From assembly GCA_900770025.1 (NCBI GenBank), contig CAAGIW010000013.1, positions 1 through 64,000 of the forward strand: 64,000 nucleotides of DNA, in the 5' to 3' direction. The translations under genes and the position numbers were made by a program. The notes beneath the pieces were generated by a model. That model had not been told where the DNA came from and did no database searches. It saw only the letters and a list, made by a program, of their open reading frames with translations. This document shows positions 17,546-26,397 of the stretch, one piece after another. How positions within the stretch are numbered: position 1 is the first letter of the stretch; each line of letters opens with the position of its first letter. The stretch is from an uncultured Prevotella sp. Its GTDB lineage: Bacteria; Bacteroidota; Bacteroidia; Bacteroidales; Bacteroidaceae.

Positions 17546-19672
17546 CTTCAGATAGTCCTCGAAGTATTGCGTGATGCGTTCGTGCAGATGCACACTCTTG
17601 TGGCCCATCATGTTGTGACCCTCTCCAGGATAAACGAAGAAGTCTGGCTGGGTGCCCGCTTCTGCGCATGCATTGATGAACGACAAGGCATGTTGCGGCA
17701 CCACCACGTCATCGTTGTAGCCGATGATAATCTGCAGTTTCCCCTTCAGATTCTTGGCCTTGCTCAGCAGCGAGGTCTTCTCATAGCCCTCGGCGTTGGC
17801 CTCTGGCGTGTCCATGTAGCGTTCGCCATACATCGCCTCATACCATTTCCAGTCTATGACCGGACCTCCTGCCACGCCCACCTTGAACACATTGGGATAG
17901 TTGGTGAGCAGTGAAATGGTCATAAAGCCGCCGTAGCTCCAGCCGTGCACGCCCATTCTGTCGGTATCTACGTAGGGAAGTGACTGAAGAAACTCTACAC
18001 CTTTCATCTGATCGGCCATCTCTACTTGTCCCAACTGTCTGAAGGTTACTTGTTCAAACTCCTTGCCGCGGCGCTCGCTGCCTCGGTTGTCGAGCACAAA
18101 TACAATGTAGCCTTTCTGTGCCATGTAGGTCTCCCACGATCTGGAAGCGTAGTGCCATGCACTTTCTATCATGTGGGCATGAGGTCCGCCATACACATAC
18201 ACCACGGTGGGATATTTCTTGTTTTCGTCAAAGTCGGCGGGCTTCACCATGCGGTAGTACAGGTCGGTGGTGCCATCGGCGGCCTTGATGGTACCCATAG
18301 AGAACTGCGGGGTTACGTAATCCTTCCACGGATCCTCGTTCTTAAGCAGTTGCAGGGTTTTGGCATTGGCCGTGTTTGTCAGGTTGATGGTTCTTGGCAC
18401 GGTGGGCTCGGTGTATTTCTCATAGAGCCAAGTGCCCGATTTCGAGAGGGAAGCATAATGGAATCCCTTGCCGTTGTCGAGTGCTTTCTGCTTGCCTGTC
18501 TTGATATCCACGGCAAAGAGGTTGCGCTGGGTGGCATGTTTTTCATTGGTGGCAATAATCACACGCTTGTTCTTCTTGTCAAAGCCCAGCACATCTTCCA
18601 CCACGTAGGCACCCTTGGTGAGTTGCTTCACCATCTCTCCCTTTACATTATATATATATAGGTGGTTGAAACCATCGCGCTGGCTTTGCAGGATAAACTG
18701 GTCTGTCTGCCAGGGAAGGAATAGGATGGGGTGGAGCGGCTCCACATATTTGCTGTCAGTCTCGCGGTATATCTCGCCTTGCTTCTCGCCTGTTTCGGCG
18801 TTGTAGCACACTAATCGGCAATCGTTTTGGTCGCGGTTCAGTTCAAACATGTATATGCTTTTGCTGTCAGGAGCCCATGCTATGTTGGTGAAATAGCGGT
18901 CGGTGGGGTCTCCGGCCTGCAGGTACACGATCTTCTCGGTCTGCAAGTCATACACTCCCACAGTCACTTTATGGCTGGTTTGTCCTGCCATGGGATATTT
19001 GTCGGGGGCGGGTTTCGCCATCGTGTTGAATATATCCACCTGCGGATAGTCGGCCACCATGCTCTGGTCCATGCGATAGAAAGCCAGTCTTTCACCGTTG
19101 GGGCTCCAGAAAATGCCCCTGTCAATGCCGAACTCGTTGCGGTGTACCGTCTGTCCATATACCATTTCCCTGCTGCCATCGGTGGTCAGTTGCCTTGTAT
19201 GGTTGTCGGCTGTGGTCACGTATAGTTGGTTGTCGCGCACAAAGGCTGTGGCTTTCGACTTTCTGTTCCATTGGTTTTCGCTCTGGTCCTTGCTGTCTTG
19301 TCTCCACACCACGCTGCGTTTTTTCCAGTCGTAGAGCACTCTTTCCTTACCGTTGTCGAGCAACACTACTGTAAGATCCTCATAAGGATAGCGGGCATTC
19401 ATGGCGCTGTGCCATCCCTCGCCTAAGTCTTTGATGTTGAAAAGCGCCTTTTTCTTTCCACTTTTCATATCCACGGTGCCACTTTCCTCTGCATCCTGGT
19501 ACATCAGTTGGTCGCCCCACCATGTGAGATACATGTTCTTGGGCAGCAGATTGTAGAAATTGGTTCCGCCGAAGTTAAGGTCTTCCAGTGTAAAAAGTTT
19601 CTGTGCCAAGGTGTGCTGACATGCCATAAGTGCTGCAATAGCCATCATTGTTCTAATCATCTTCACGGTCAT
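17543..19672 (-). CDS. S9 family dipeptidyl peptidase IV-like serine peptidase, exported
   Basis: A 709-residue prolyl-oligopeptidase-family enzyme that releases dipeptides (typically X-Pro) from peptides in the periplasm. A signal peptide is seen at MTVKMIRTMMAIAALMACQHTLAQ. The beta-propeller occupies roughly residues 30-460. The alpha/beta-hydrolase domain carries the triad: Ser about 579 in GWSYGGF, Asp about 654 in YNDDVVVP, His about 686 in GEGHNMMGH. The start is ATG 19672 or ATG 19660; both overlap the upstream methyltransferase stop (19653). The open frame extends further up to 20050, but only because it is a shadow of the repetitive methyltransferase tail. Peptide scavenging by such enzymes is common in Prevotella and Porphyromonas. 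Confidence 0.93.
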   Translation of the reverse strand: MTVKMIRTMMAIAALMACQHTLAQKLFTLEDLNFGGTNFYNLLPKNMYLTWWGDQLMYQDAEESGTVDMKSGKKKALFNIKDLGEGWHSAMNARYPYEDLTVVLLDNGKERVLYDWKKRSVVWRQDSKDQSENQWNRKSKATAFVRDNQLYVTTADNHTRQLTTDGSREMVYGQTVHRNEFGIDRGIFWSPNGERLAFYRMDQSMVADYPQVDIFNTMAKPAPDKYPMAGQTSHKVTVGVYDLQTEKIVYLQAGDPTDRYFTNIAWAPDSKSIYMFELNRDQNDCRLVCYNAETGEKQGEIYRETDSKYVEPLHPILFLPWQTDQFILQSQRDGFNHLYIYNVKGEMVKQLTKGAYVVEDVLGFDKKNKRVIIATNEKHATQRNLFAVDIKTGKQKALDNGKGFHYASLSKSGTWLYEKYTEPTVPRTINLTNTANAKTLQLLKNEDPWKDYVTPQFSMGTIKAADGTTDLYYRMVKPADFDENKKYPTVVYVYGGPHAHMIESAWHYASRSWETYMAQKGYIVFVLDNRGSERRGKEFEQVTFRQLGQVEMADQMKGVEFLQSLPYVDTDRMGVHGWSYGGFMTISLLTNYPNVFKVGVAGGPVIDWKWYEAMYGERYMDTPEANAEGYEKTSLLSKAKNLKGKLQIIIGYNDDVVVPQHALSFINACAEAGTQPDFFVYPGEGHNMMGHKSVHLHERITQYFEDYLK

Positions 19673-21197
19673 ATCTCTTCTTTTTCCAATCATCTTTCTT
19701 TCCGTATTTCTTGCCTCCGCTGCGATCGAAGCGTTCGTGCCCGCCACGATTGGAGCGTTCTCCGTCTCTACCTTCGAAACGTTCATGTCCTTTTCGGTCG
19801 AAACGTTTGCCCCCTCCGTTGCGGTCAAAACGCTCACGCTCGCCACGGTTGCCCTCGTCTCTGCCGCCTTTGCGCGAAGACTGGAAGCTCTTCTTTTCCA
19901 ACGAGTGGAATTTGAACGAGCGTATGTCGCCCTCTTCGTTCTCTTCCTGCTGGTCGTGTCGCATCTTGAACTCGCCGCGGTCTTTCTTGAAGCGGTGCTT
20001 TTCGGCCATCTGTTTGCGCTCCTCGTCGGTCTTGATGTTACCGCCCTCACGTCTGAAGTCCTTCATCTTGCCGTCAAAAATCTGGTACTTTCTGAACTCG
20101 CATTCCAGCGAACCGTTGTACAGGGGTATCTTGATGGAGGGCTTCAGTCCTATTTGGTCGAAGCATTCTTCTCGGTAACTCAGTATCCATGCGTCGTTTT
20201 CCATAAACTGGTGCTTCAGTCTTTCTCCAATCATCTTGTAGGTACCTAACAGGTCGGGGGTGGTAATGCGCTCTCCGTAGGGCGGGTTCATAATGATGAT
20301 GGTCTTCTCCTTGGGTTGCACGAAGTTCTTGAAGTCGGCCTCTTCCACTGTGATGTCGTTAGTCAGTCCGGCTGCTTTCACGTTCAGTCGGGCCGTATTC
20401 ACCGCCTTGATGTCTATGTCGCGTGCGTAGATGTGGTGTTTGAACTCCCGCTCTTGTGAGTCGTCGTTGTAGATAGCGTCAAAAAGGTCTTTGTCAAAGT
20501 CGTGCCATTTCTCAAAGGCATACTCCTTTCTGAACAGTCCCGGTGCCATGTTTCGTGCGATGAGAGCCGCTTCTATGGCGATGGTTCCGCTTCCGCACAT
20601 GGGGTCTATCAGGTCGGTGTCACCGCTCCAGCCCGTCATCAATATCATGCCGGCTGCCAATATTTCGTTGAGCGGAGCCTCTACACTCTCTTGACGGTAG
20701 CCTCTGCGGTGCAGACTTTCTCCGCTGGAGTCCATGCTCAGCGTGCATTTGTCTTCTGCAATGTGCATGTTCAGTCTCAGGTCGGGGTTGGATATGCTGA
20801 TGTTGGGCCGTTGGCCTGTTTTCTCCCTAAACTGATCTACGATGGCGTCTTTCACCTTGTATGACACAAACTTGGAGTGCTTGAACTCTTCAGAGAACAC
20901 TACGGAGTCCACTGCAAAGGTTTCGTTCTGCATGATGTATGCCGACCAGTCAATCTCTTTCACCTTATTATATACGTCGTCTGCAGACTTTGCCGTGAAG
21001 TGGCTGATAGGTTTCAGAATGCGTATGGCGGTGCGCAGGTGGAAGTTGGCGCGGTACATCATCTCCTTGTTGCCGGTAAATGATACCATTCTGCGCCCTA
21101 TCTGCACATTGTTGGCACCTAATTGTGTCAGTTCTTTTGCCAATACGGGTTCCAGTCCCATAAAGGTTTTGGCTATCAGTTCAAATTCCTGTTCCAT
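19653..21197 (-). CDS. THUMP-domain class I RNA methyltransferase (RlmL-like) with RG-rich tail
   Basis: A 514-residue enzyme that probably makes m2G in 23S rRNA (RlmL/YcbY N-terminal half type). A THUMP domain (about 45-160) precedes a SAM-binding fold with LIDPMCGSGTIAIEAAL and the catalytic IIIMNPPYGER. After about residue 385 the protein becomes very hydrophilic. A roughly 115-residue low-complexity tail repeats elements such as ERFDR, GGKRFDR and GHERFEG and is rich in R, G, D and K. It is probably disordered and may add RNA affinity. It overlaps cysE by 17 bases upstream and the peptidase by about 20 bases downstream, so all three look translationally coupled. Confidence 0.92.
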   Translation of the reverse strand: MEQEFELIAKTFMGLEPVLAKELTQLGANNVQIGRRMVSFTGNKEMMYRANFHLRTAIRILKPISHFTAKSADDVYNKVKEIDWSAYIMQNETFAVDSVVFSEEFKHSKFVSYKVKDAIVDQFREKTGQRPNISISNPDLRLNMHIAEDKCTLSMDSSGESLHRRGYRQESVEAPLNEILAAGMILMTGWSGDTDLIDPMCGSGTIAIEAALIARNMAPGLFRKEYAFEKWHDFDKDLFDAIYNDDSQEREFKHHIYARDIDIKAVNTARLNVKAAGLTNDITVEEADFKNFVQPKEKTIIIMNPPYGERITTPDLLGTYKMIGERLKHQFMENDAWILSYREECFDQIGLKPSIKIPLYNGSLECEFRKYQIFDGKMKDFRREGGNIKTDEERKQMAEKHRFKKDRGEFKMRHDQQEENEEGDIRSFKFHSLEKKSFQSSRKGGRDEGNRGERERFDRNGGGKRFDRKGHERFEGRDGERSNRGGHERFDRSGGKKYGKKDDWKKKRYDREDD

Positions 21198-22116
21198 TGT
21201 TGAATTCTAAATCTAAGTTGTCGATTTTGTCTTTTTTGTATTTTTTTGTCTTGGGTTTCATGCTGTGGGTCACCCACACGTTGGCACCCACCACGCATCC
21301 CTTGCCGATGGTGATGCGTCCCAGTAGTGTGGCGTTGGCATATACCACCACATCGTCTTCCAATATGGGGTGGCGTGGAATGCCCTTGATGGGATTCCCG
21401 TTGCTGTCTAATGGGAAACTCTTGGCTCCCAAGGTCACACCTTGATACAGTTTCACGTTGTTTCCTATGATACAGGTGGCACCAATCACCACACCAGTGC
21501 CGTGGTCAATGGTGAAATGGTGGCCTATCTGTGCGGCGGGATGTATGTCGATACCCGTTTCAGAGTGGGCCATTTCCGTAAGCATACGTGGAATGAGCGG
21601 CACATTCAGCAGCAGCAGTTCGTGGGCCATGCGGTAGTTTACCAATGCCTTGATGATGGGGTAGCACGAAATCACCTCCCCAAAGCCCGATGCGGCAGGG
21701 TCTCCGTTGTAGGCGGCTTCCACGTCGGTGGCCAGCAGTTCCCTGATGTCGGGCAGGCGTGCTATCAGCTGGGCTGCCAGTTGCTCCGCGCGTTGCTGCA
21801 GGGCTGCGGCATCCATTTCTTCATCTTCCTGTGGGGCAAAACCCAGTCCGGCGCATATTTGGTCGGAAAGCAGGGTGTGCAGGCGCTCCACGCTCACTCC
21901 CATGTGGTAGCGTATGATGCGCATGTCCACCGACGACTTGCCAAAATAACCCGGAAACAAGATGGCTCTCGACAGTTCCACTATCTCCTCTAAAACCTTG
22001 TTGGATGGTGGCGGATTGCCTTCCCGGTGCTGGTGAAACAGCCCTTTCAGTGAGTCTTTCTCTGATAATCTTTCTACCGTTTGCGTCAATAACTGCGTAA
22101 ACTCTTGAGTACTCAT
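21181..22116 (-). CDS. cysE: Serine O-acetyltransferase
   Basis: A 311-residue enzyme that acetylates serine with acetyl-CoA, the committed step of cysteine synthesis. The N-terminal half is helical. The C-terminal left-handed beta-helix has the hexapeptide-repeat sequence: IDIHPAAQIGHHFTIDHGTGVVIGATCIIGN, then LYQGVTLG, VVVYANATLLG and KGCVVGANVWVTHS (positions about 185-295). The active-site histidine motif is IDHGTG. It is longer than the E. coli enzyme (273 residues), as is usual for the Bacteroidota form. It is first in a six-gene leftward operon and has a textbook promoter 30-60 bases upstream. Confidence 0.95.
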   Translation of the reverse strand: MSTQEFTQLLTQTVERLSEKDSLKGLFHQHREGNPPPSNKVLEEIVELSRAILFPGYFGKSSVDMRIIRYHMGVSVERLHTLLSDQICAGLGFAPQEDEEMDAAALQQRAEQLAAQLIARLPDIRELLATDVEAAYNGDPAASGFGEVISCYPIIKALVNYRMAHELLLLNVPLIPRMLTEMAHSETGIDIHPAAQIGHHFTIDHGTGVVIGATCIIGNNVKLYQGVTLGAKSFPLDSNGNPIKGIPRHPILEDDVVVYANATLLGRITIGKGCVVGANVWVTHSMKPKTKKYKKDKIDNLDLEFNNGTGI

Positions 22117-22143
22117 TTATAAATATGTCAGTTCTTGTGGGCA

Positions 22144-22174
22144 CAAAGTTACTTCAATTCAGTCAGAATGCAAA
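22144..22174 (-). promoter_or_regulatory. cysE operon promoter
   Basis: Read leftward: TTTG (22174-22171), a 19-base spacer, then TAACTTTG (22151-22144). This matches the Bacteroidota consensus TTTG-N19-TAnnTTTG exactly. The cysE ATG follows at 22116. It faces the kinase promoter on the opposite strand. Confidence 0.85.
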
Positions 22175-22202
22175 GGATAGTCCGAAAAATGTTGCGCTTT
22201 TT

Positions 22203-22234
22203 TTTGGTAGGAAAATAAAAATAGTGTATTTTTG
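22203..22234 (+). promoter_or_regulatory. Promoter of the PAS histidine kinase gene
   Basis: TTTG (22203-22206), 20 bases, TATTTTTG (22227-22234) on the plus strand. Transcription would start near 22241 and leave a leader of about 80 bases. That leader includes GGTGTGAGGCACCC, a possible small hairpin. It diverges from the cysE promoter 28 bases away. Confidence 0.75.
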
Positions 22235-22324
22235 CAGTATATGATACGTCATAGGTAGGCGTGATTGTGTGGTGTGAGGCACCCAATCCGCGACCAGACG
22301 CTTTTACCTTAACCGTGGAATGAT

Positions 22325-23593
22325 ATGCATCTTCTGACCGGAATGAATATTTTTTTGATAGAGGCTCCTGCACTGACAAAACAGGTGCTCTGGATTCTTG
22401 TTCCGGCTGTCGTGGCTCTTCTATTGCTCTTGTTCCTTATCCGTCTCAAACGCAAGCATCATGAGCTGAACGAGGAGATGGAACTGTTTGGCAAATTAGT
22501 GCCCGAGAATGTGGAACTCGACATGGTGCTCAAGGTGATGAACCTGTCGCTGTGGCGCATCAACCCCTCCACCCGCATCATCGTATATGACAATGATTAT
22601 CGCGCCGACGTGATTGACAAGGCTGTGTTGGGGCAGGGCCGACCGTTGGAGGATATCTACAACATGCTGGCACCCTGGGACAGGGAGCGGGTGACAGGCG
22701 AGATGGAGAACCTATTGCTTGGCATTAGTTCCGAGACGCACGTCATCTACCAGATGAGGGAACTGCTGGCCGACCGCTACCACTGGATGGAGACCAATGC
22801 TGCTGTGACGAGTCGCAATGCCGAAGGCAAACCCAATATGGTGGTGGGCACCTCTGCCTGCATCGACCTGCGCAAGGAGATGGAGAAAGAACTGTTGGTG
22901 GCACGCAACCGAGCAGAAGAGAGCGACCGCATCAAGTCGGCCTTCCTGGCCAATATCAGCCATGAGATAAAGACACCGCTCAATGCCATCGTGGGCTTCT
23001 CTGATATCCTTCCCATGGCCGAGAACGAGGAGGAACGGCAGAAGATGGTGGATATCATCAAGGACAACAACCACAAACTGCTGCGCATCTTCGACAGTGT
23101 GGTGGCACAATCCAAGGAGGATGCCACCAGAGCGCAGGAGAGGGTGGAGAAAACATGGTTTGATATTGATCCGCTGCTGCGCGAAGTGTTGCAGCACTTC
23201 ACGGATGTCAACAAGAATCCGCAGATAGTTGTGGAGGGAGAAATTGCCACAGGTGCCATGAGCATCTGCTCGAACAAGGACAGGATACGCACCATTCTCG
23301 AACACTATATGGACAATGCCTTGAAGTTCACCAAGACGGGTCGCGTGGTGCTTGGCTCCGTATGGAAGGAAGGAGGCCTGCTGCACATCTATGTCAGAGA
23401 CACGGGCATCGGTGTGCCGCAAGACCAGCAAGACCGTATCTTCGAGCGCTTTGTCAAACTGAACGACTTTACTCAGGGCGTAGGTTTGGGCCTGTCGGTG
23501 TGCCGCAGCTATGCTGTCAGCCTTGGCGGCAGGGTGGGTGTGTCGTCAACGGAGAATGTTGGCTCCACCTTCTGGCTCGACCTGCTTATCTGA
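22325..23593 (+). CDS. Membrane-anchored PAS sensor histidine kinase (orphan)
   Basis: A 422-residue two-component sensor. One membrane helix is seen at about 20-42 (VLWILVPAVVALLLLLFLI). A PAS-like domain follows at about 65-190. The HisKA dimerisation domain has the phospho-acceptor H213 in ISHEIKTPL. The HATPase domain has N-box DNALKFTKTG, G1 DTGIG, F-box FERF and G2 GVGLGLS, all intact. No receiver domain or response-regulator gene is adjacent, so the partner is elsewhere. The small periplasmic portion suggests sensing by the cytosolic PAS domain. ATG 22343 is an alternative start. The following phosphate transporter gene is 110 bases away with its own -7 box; a phosphate link is only a guess from proximity. 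Confidence 0.92.
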   Translation: MHLLTGMNIFLIEAPALTKQVLWILVPAVVALLLLLFLIRLKRKHHELNEEMELFGKLVPENVELDMVLKVMNLSLWRINPSTRIIVYDNDYRADVIDKAVLGQGRPLEDIYNMLAPWDRERVTGEMENLLLGISSETHVIYQMRELLADRYHWMETNAAVTSRNAEGKPNMVVGTSACIDLRKEMEKELLVARNRAEESDRIKSAFLANISHEIKTPLNAIVGFSDILPMAENEEERQKMVDIIKDNNHKLLRIFDSVVAQSKEDATRAQERVEKTWFDIDPLLREVLQHFTDVNKNPQIVVEGEIATGAMSICSNKDRIRTILEHYMDNALKFTKTGRVVLGSVWKEGGLLHIYVRDTGIGVPQDQQDRIFERFVKLNDFTQGVGLGLSVCRSYAVSLGGRVGVSSTENVGSTFWLDLLI

Positions 23594-23669
23594 CACACCT
23601 CTTCCGGCTGTCGCTTCACCTTTACGAGCATCTTCATATTGTTGTCATGCCTTTGTAACATCTGTTTTC

Positions 23670-23677
23670 TACTTTTG
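23670..23677 (+). promoter_or_regulatory. Promoter -7 box of the PiT gene
   Basis: TACTTTTG matches TAnnTTTG 27 bases before the ATG at 23704. The next bases form a small hairpin, CTTTTGC paired with GCAAAAG (23672-23694), that overlaps the box and could be an operator. Confidence 0.55.
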
Positions 23678-23703
23678 CCGAAAAATAGCAAAAGACAGAA
23701 AAC

Positions 23704-25944
23704 ATGGAACTCATTTATTTGTTGATAGTGGTCTTCCTGCTCATATTGGCAGTGTTCGACCTTTTTGTGGGAGTGAGCAACGATGCGGTAAACTTCCTTA
23801 ATTCGGCTATCGGAGCCAAGGTGGCCAAGTTCAAGACGGTGATGCTCATAGCCTCGGTGGGCGTGGTTATTGGTGCGGTGATGAGCGCCGGCATGATGGA
23901 TGTGGCGCGTCATGGCATCATGCATCCAGCCAACTACACCTTCCATGAGGTGATGACCATCTTCTTGGCGGTGATGGTCACCGACGTGATTGTGCTCGAT
24001 ATGTTCAACACCCTGGGGCTTCCCACCTCCACCACCGTGTCGTTGGTGTTTGAGCTGCTGGGTGGCACCTTCATCTTGGCCATTCTCAAGATGAATGCCG
24101 ACCCCTCTCTCACGCTTGAGATGCTGCTCAACAGCGACAAGGCGCTCAGTGTCATCATCGCCATCTTTGTCAGTGTGGCCATTGCCTTTGCCGTGGGTGC
24201 CGTGGTGATGTGGCTCTCCCGTGTGGTGTTCACCTTTGCCTATCAGCGCCATCTGCGCTATACCATCGCCGTGTTTGGCGGCATTGCCTTCACGCTGTTG
24301 GCCTATTTCATTTTTATCAAGGGGCTGGGCAAGTCGCCTTTCATCAGCACTTCCACCCGTCAGTGGGTCAGTGACAACACGCCGTTGCTGCTCACTGCCA
24401 CCTTTGTGTGCTCCTCGCTGCTGATGCAAGTGCTGCATTGGCTGCGTGTCAACGTGTTCAAGGTGGTGGTGCTCATGGGCACCTTCGCCCTTGCCATGGC
24501 CTTTGCCGGCAACGACTTGGTGAACTTCATCGGTGTGCCCATGGCCGGACTTGACTCCTACAGCGACTTCATGGCCAACGGCAACGGCGACAACAATGGT
24601 TTTATGATGACCTCGCTGATGAGCAGTGCCAAGACTCCGATGCTCTATCTGATGCTCGCCGGCGTGGTGATGATTATCGCCATGGCCACTTCCAAGAAGG
24701 CTCAGAATGTGGTAAAGACCAGTGTTGATTTGGCACGACAGGACGAGGGCGATGAGATGTTCGGCTCTTCCAAGGCTGCCCGTAGCATTGTGCGTGCCGG
24801 ACAGGATGCCGGTGGCTTCATCAACCGCTGGATGCCACGCCCATTCACCCGCTGGATCGACAGCCGTTTCAACCGTGAGGAGGCCGTGCTTGCCGATGGG
24901 GCCGCCTTCGATGTGGTGCGTGCCGCCGTCAATCTGGTGCTGGCTTCCATGCTCATTGTGGTGGGCACCAACTACAAGTTGCCGCTCTCCACCACCTATG
25001 TCACCTTTATGGTGGCCATGGGTAGCTCGCTGGCCGACCGTGCCTGGAGCCGCGAGAGTGCCGTGTTCCGTGTCACTGGCGTGCTCTCTGTCATCGGTGG
25101 CTGGTTCATCACCGCCGGTGTGGCCTTTGCTGCCTGCGCCATCGTGTGCCTGCTGATGCACTGGGGAGGCTTCGTGGCCATGATTGCGTTCATGGCGATT
25201 GCCATCTGGCTGCTCGTCCGCAGTCAGATACAGTTTGCACGCAAGCGTAAGCAAGACCGTGAAGACGATGTGTTCCTGCTGATGATGCGCACCAAGGACC
25301 CCGAAATAGTGTGGAGCCTGCTGTCAAAACATGTGTCACGCACCCAGAGTTTTGTGTGCCGCTTCGCCTTGGAACAGTTCGAGTCTATCATCGTGGGATT
25401 GGAGAATAACCGCCTGCGCACGCTGAAGCAGTGCAAGAAGGACTTGGACAACGAGCAGGAACAGTTGCAGCGCTACCGCCGCAAGCAGATGCTGGCCATG
25501 AAGCGAATACCCAGACAGGTGGCTTTGGAGCGCAACACATGGTATCACTTGGGCGTGAACAGCGATATGCAGTATATATATTGTCTGAAACGTATGTCGG
25601 AACCCATCACCGAACATATCGACAACAACTTCAACCCCATTCCGCAAGACCTGATACACGAGTTTGCTCCGGTGCGCATGGAGGTGGTCGATTTGATGCA
25701 TCGCTCCGAAGCCATGCTCTCCACCATGCGTTTTGCCCAGTACGACAAGGTGCTTGGTGAGGCCGACGCACTGAAAGACAAGCTCTCTGTGCTGCGCAAA
25801 CAGCACATCGACCGTATGCAGAACGATACGGCGGCATCCAACATGAAGATCTCTCTCATCTATCTGAACGTGCTTCAGGAAACGCAGGAGTTCCTGAGCA
25901 TCATGCGCCACCAGCTCAGAGCGGCCAACAGATTCTTGAACTGA
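23704..25944 (+). CDS. PiT-family inorganic phosphate transporter fused to a PhoU-like domain
   Basis: A 746-residue inner-membrane symporter for phosphate (Na+ or H+ coupled). The two inverted PiT repeats are marked by GVSNDAVNFLNSAIG near residue 25 and FAGNDLVNFIGVP near residue 268, each followed by membrane helices. The last membrane helix ends near residue 500 (AIWLLVRSQI). The remaining about 240 residues are soluble and helical (FLLMMRTKDPEIVWSLLSKHV to HQLRAANRFLN), with the look of a PhoU/DUF47 domain. In many bacteria that partner is a separate gene. The fusion suggests built-in regulation of transport. A strong terminator follows the stop, so it is monocistronic. Confidence 0.92.
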   Translation: MELIYLLIVVFLLILAVFDLFVGVSNDAVNFLNSAIGAKVAKFKTVMLIASVGVVIGAVMSAGMMDVARHGIMHPANYTFHEVMTIFLAVMVTDVIVLDMFNTLGLPTSTTVSLVFELLGGTFILAILKMNADPSLTLEMLLNSDKALSVIIAIFVSVAIAFAVGAVVMWLSRVVFTFAYQRHLRYTIAVFGGIAFTLLAYFIFIKGLGKSPFISTSTRQWVSDNTPLLLTATFVCSSLLMQVLHWLRVNVFKVVVLMGTFALAMAFAGNDLVNFIGVPMAGLDSYSDFMANGNGDNNGFMMTSLMSSAKTPMLYLMLAGVVMIIAMATSKKAQNVVKTSVDLARQDEGDEMFGSSKAARSIVRAGQDAGGFINRWMPRPFTRWIDSRFNREEAVLADGAAFDVVRAAVNLVLASMLIVVGTNYKLPLSTTYVTFMVAMGSSLADRAWSRESAVFRVTGVLSVIGGWFITAGVAFAACAIVCLLMHWGGFVAMIAFMAIAIWLLVRSQIQFARKRKQDREDDVFLLMMRTKDPEIVWSLLSKHVSRTQSFVCRFALEQFESIIVGLENNRLRTLKQCKKDLDNEQEQLQRYRRKQMLAMKRIPRQVALERNTWYHLGVNSDMQYIYCLKRMSEPITEHIDNNFNPIPQDLIHEFAPVRMEVVDLMHRSEAMLSTMRFAQYDKVLGEADALKDKLSVLRKQHIDRMQNDTAASNMKISLIYLNVLQETQEFLSIMRHQLRAANRFLN

Positions 25945-25978
25945 AAGCCTCTCTCATTCCTCTGAGGGGGAAGAATAC

Positions 25979-26023
25979 AAGCCCTGCAGACAGCGATTGT
26001 CTGTGGGGCTTTGTGCGTTTTGT
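25979..26023 (+). terminator. Rho-independent terminator of the PiT gene
   Basis: Fourteen-base stem AAGCCCTGCAGACA / TGTCTGTGGGGCTT (two G-T wobble pairs) around the loop GCGAT, followed by TGTGCGTTTTGT. It begins 35 bases after the PiT stop codon. Confidence 0.8.
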
Positions 26024-26111
26024 CTGGACAGCGGCACAAAGATATAGTTGCAGAAATTCTGTAAGATTGCAGTTTTTTTGCTGGAACTGGCCACGCAACG
26101 ATTTTTTTTCG

Positions 26112-26119
26112 TACATTTG
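26112..26119 (+). promoter_or_regulatory. Promoter -7 box of the DUF4160/DUF2442 pair
   Basis: TACATTTG matches TAnnTTTG and lies 26 bases before the ATG at 26146. No clear -33 element is seen. Confidence 0.55.
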
Positions 26120-26145
26120 CAGAAATAGTTTGTGATTTCAATAAT

Positions 26146-26397
26146 ATGCCAGAGATAGTGAGGTTTTATGGAATTGTGATAAAAATGTTCTTTAAACCGA
26201 AGGAACATGAGCCGTCACATATCCATGCCATATACAATGAACACGTGGGCTTATTCAATCTTCAGACATGTAAGATGTTTGAGGGTGATTTGCCTAAGAT
26301 TGCCCAGCAACTTGTGTCAACATGGCTTGAAATACATAAAGATGAGTTGTTGGAAATGTGGGAAAAACAAGTAATAACTAAATTGCCACCGCTATGA
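26146..26397 (+). CDS. DUF4160 protein, probable toxin-antitoxin component
   Basis: An 83-residue protein with the DUF4160 layout: MPEIVRFYGIVIKMFF, then KEHEPSHIHAIYNEH, containing the conserved H-x-H core, and a helical C-terminus (WLEIHKDELLEMWEK). DUF4160 genes are usually found directly before DUF2442 genes, as here (ATGA overlap at 26394-26397), and such pairs are predicted toxin-antitoxin modules. No biochemical activity is established to my knowledge. The lower GC content and the neighbouring repeat-rich desert fit an accessory gene. Confidence 0.85.
   Translation: MPEIVRFYGIVIKMFFKPKEHEPSHIHAIYNEHVGLFNLQTCKMFEGDLPKIAQQLVSTWLEIHKDELLEMWEKQVITKLPPL

Noticed and set aside
19673..20050. 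N-terminal extension of the dipeptidyl peptidase up to 20050
   Set aside because: The extension is the repetitive tail of the methyltransferase gene read in another frame; a signal peptide at 19672 or 19660 is the natural start.
23509..25254. 581-codon minus-strand frame
   Set aside because: It is antisense to the well-recognised PiT transporter, has a histidine/glycine-rich composition without any family features, and no promoter. It is a shadow frame.
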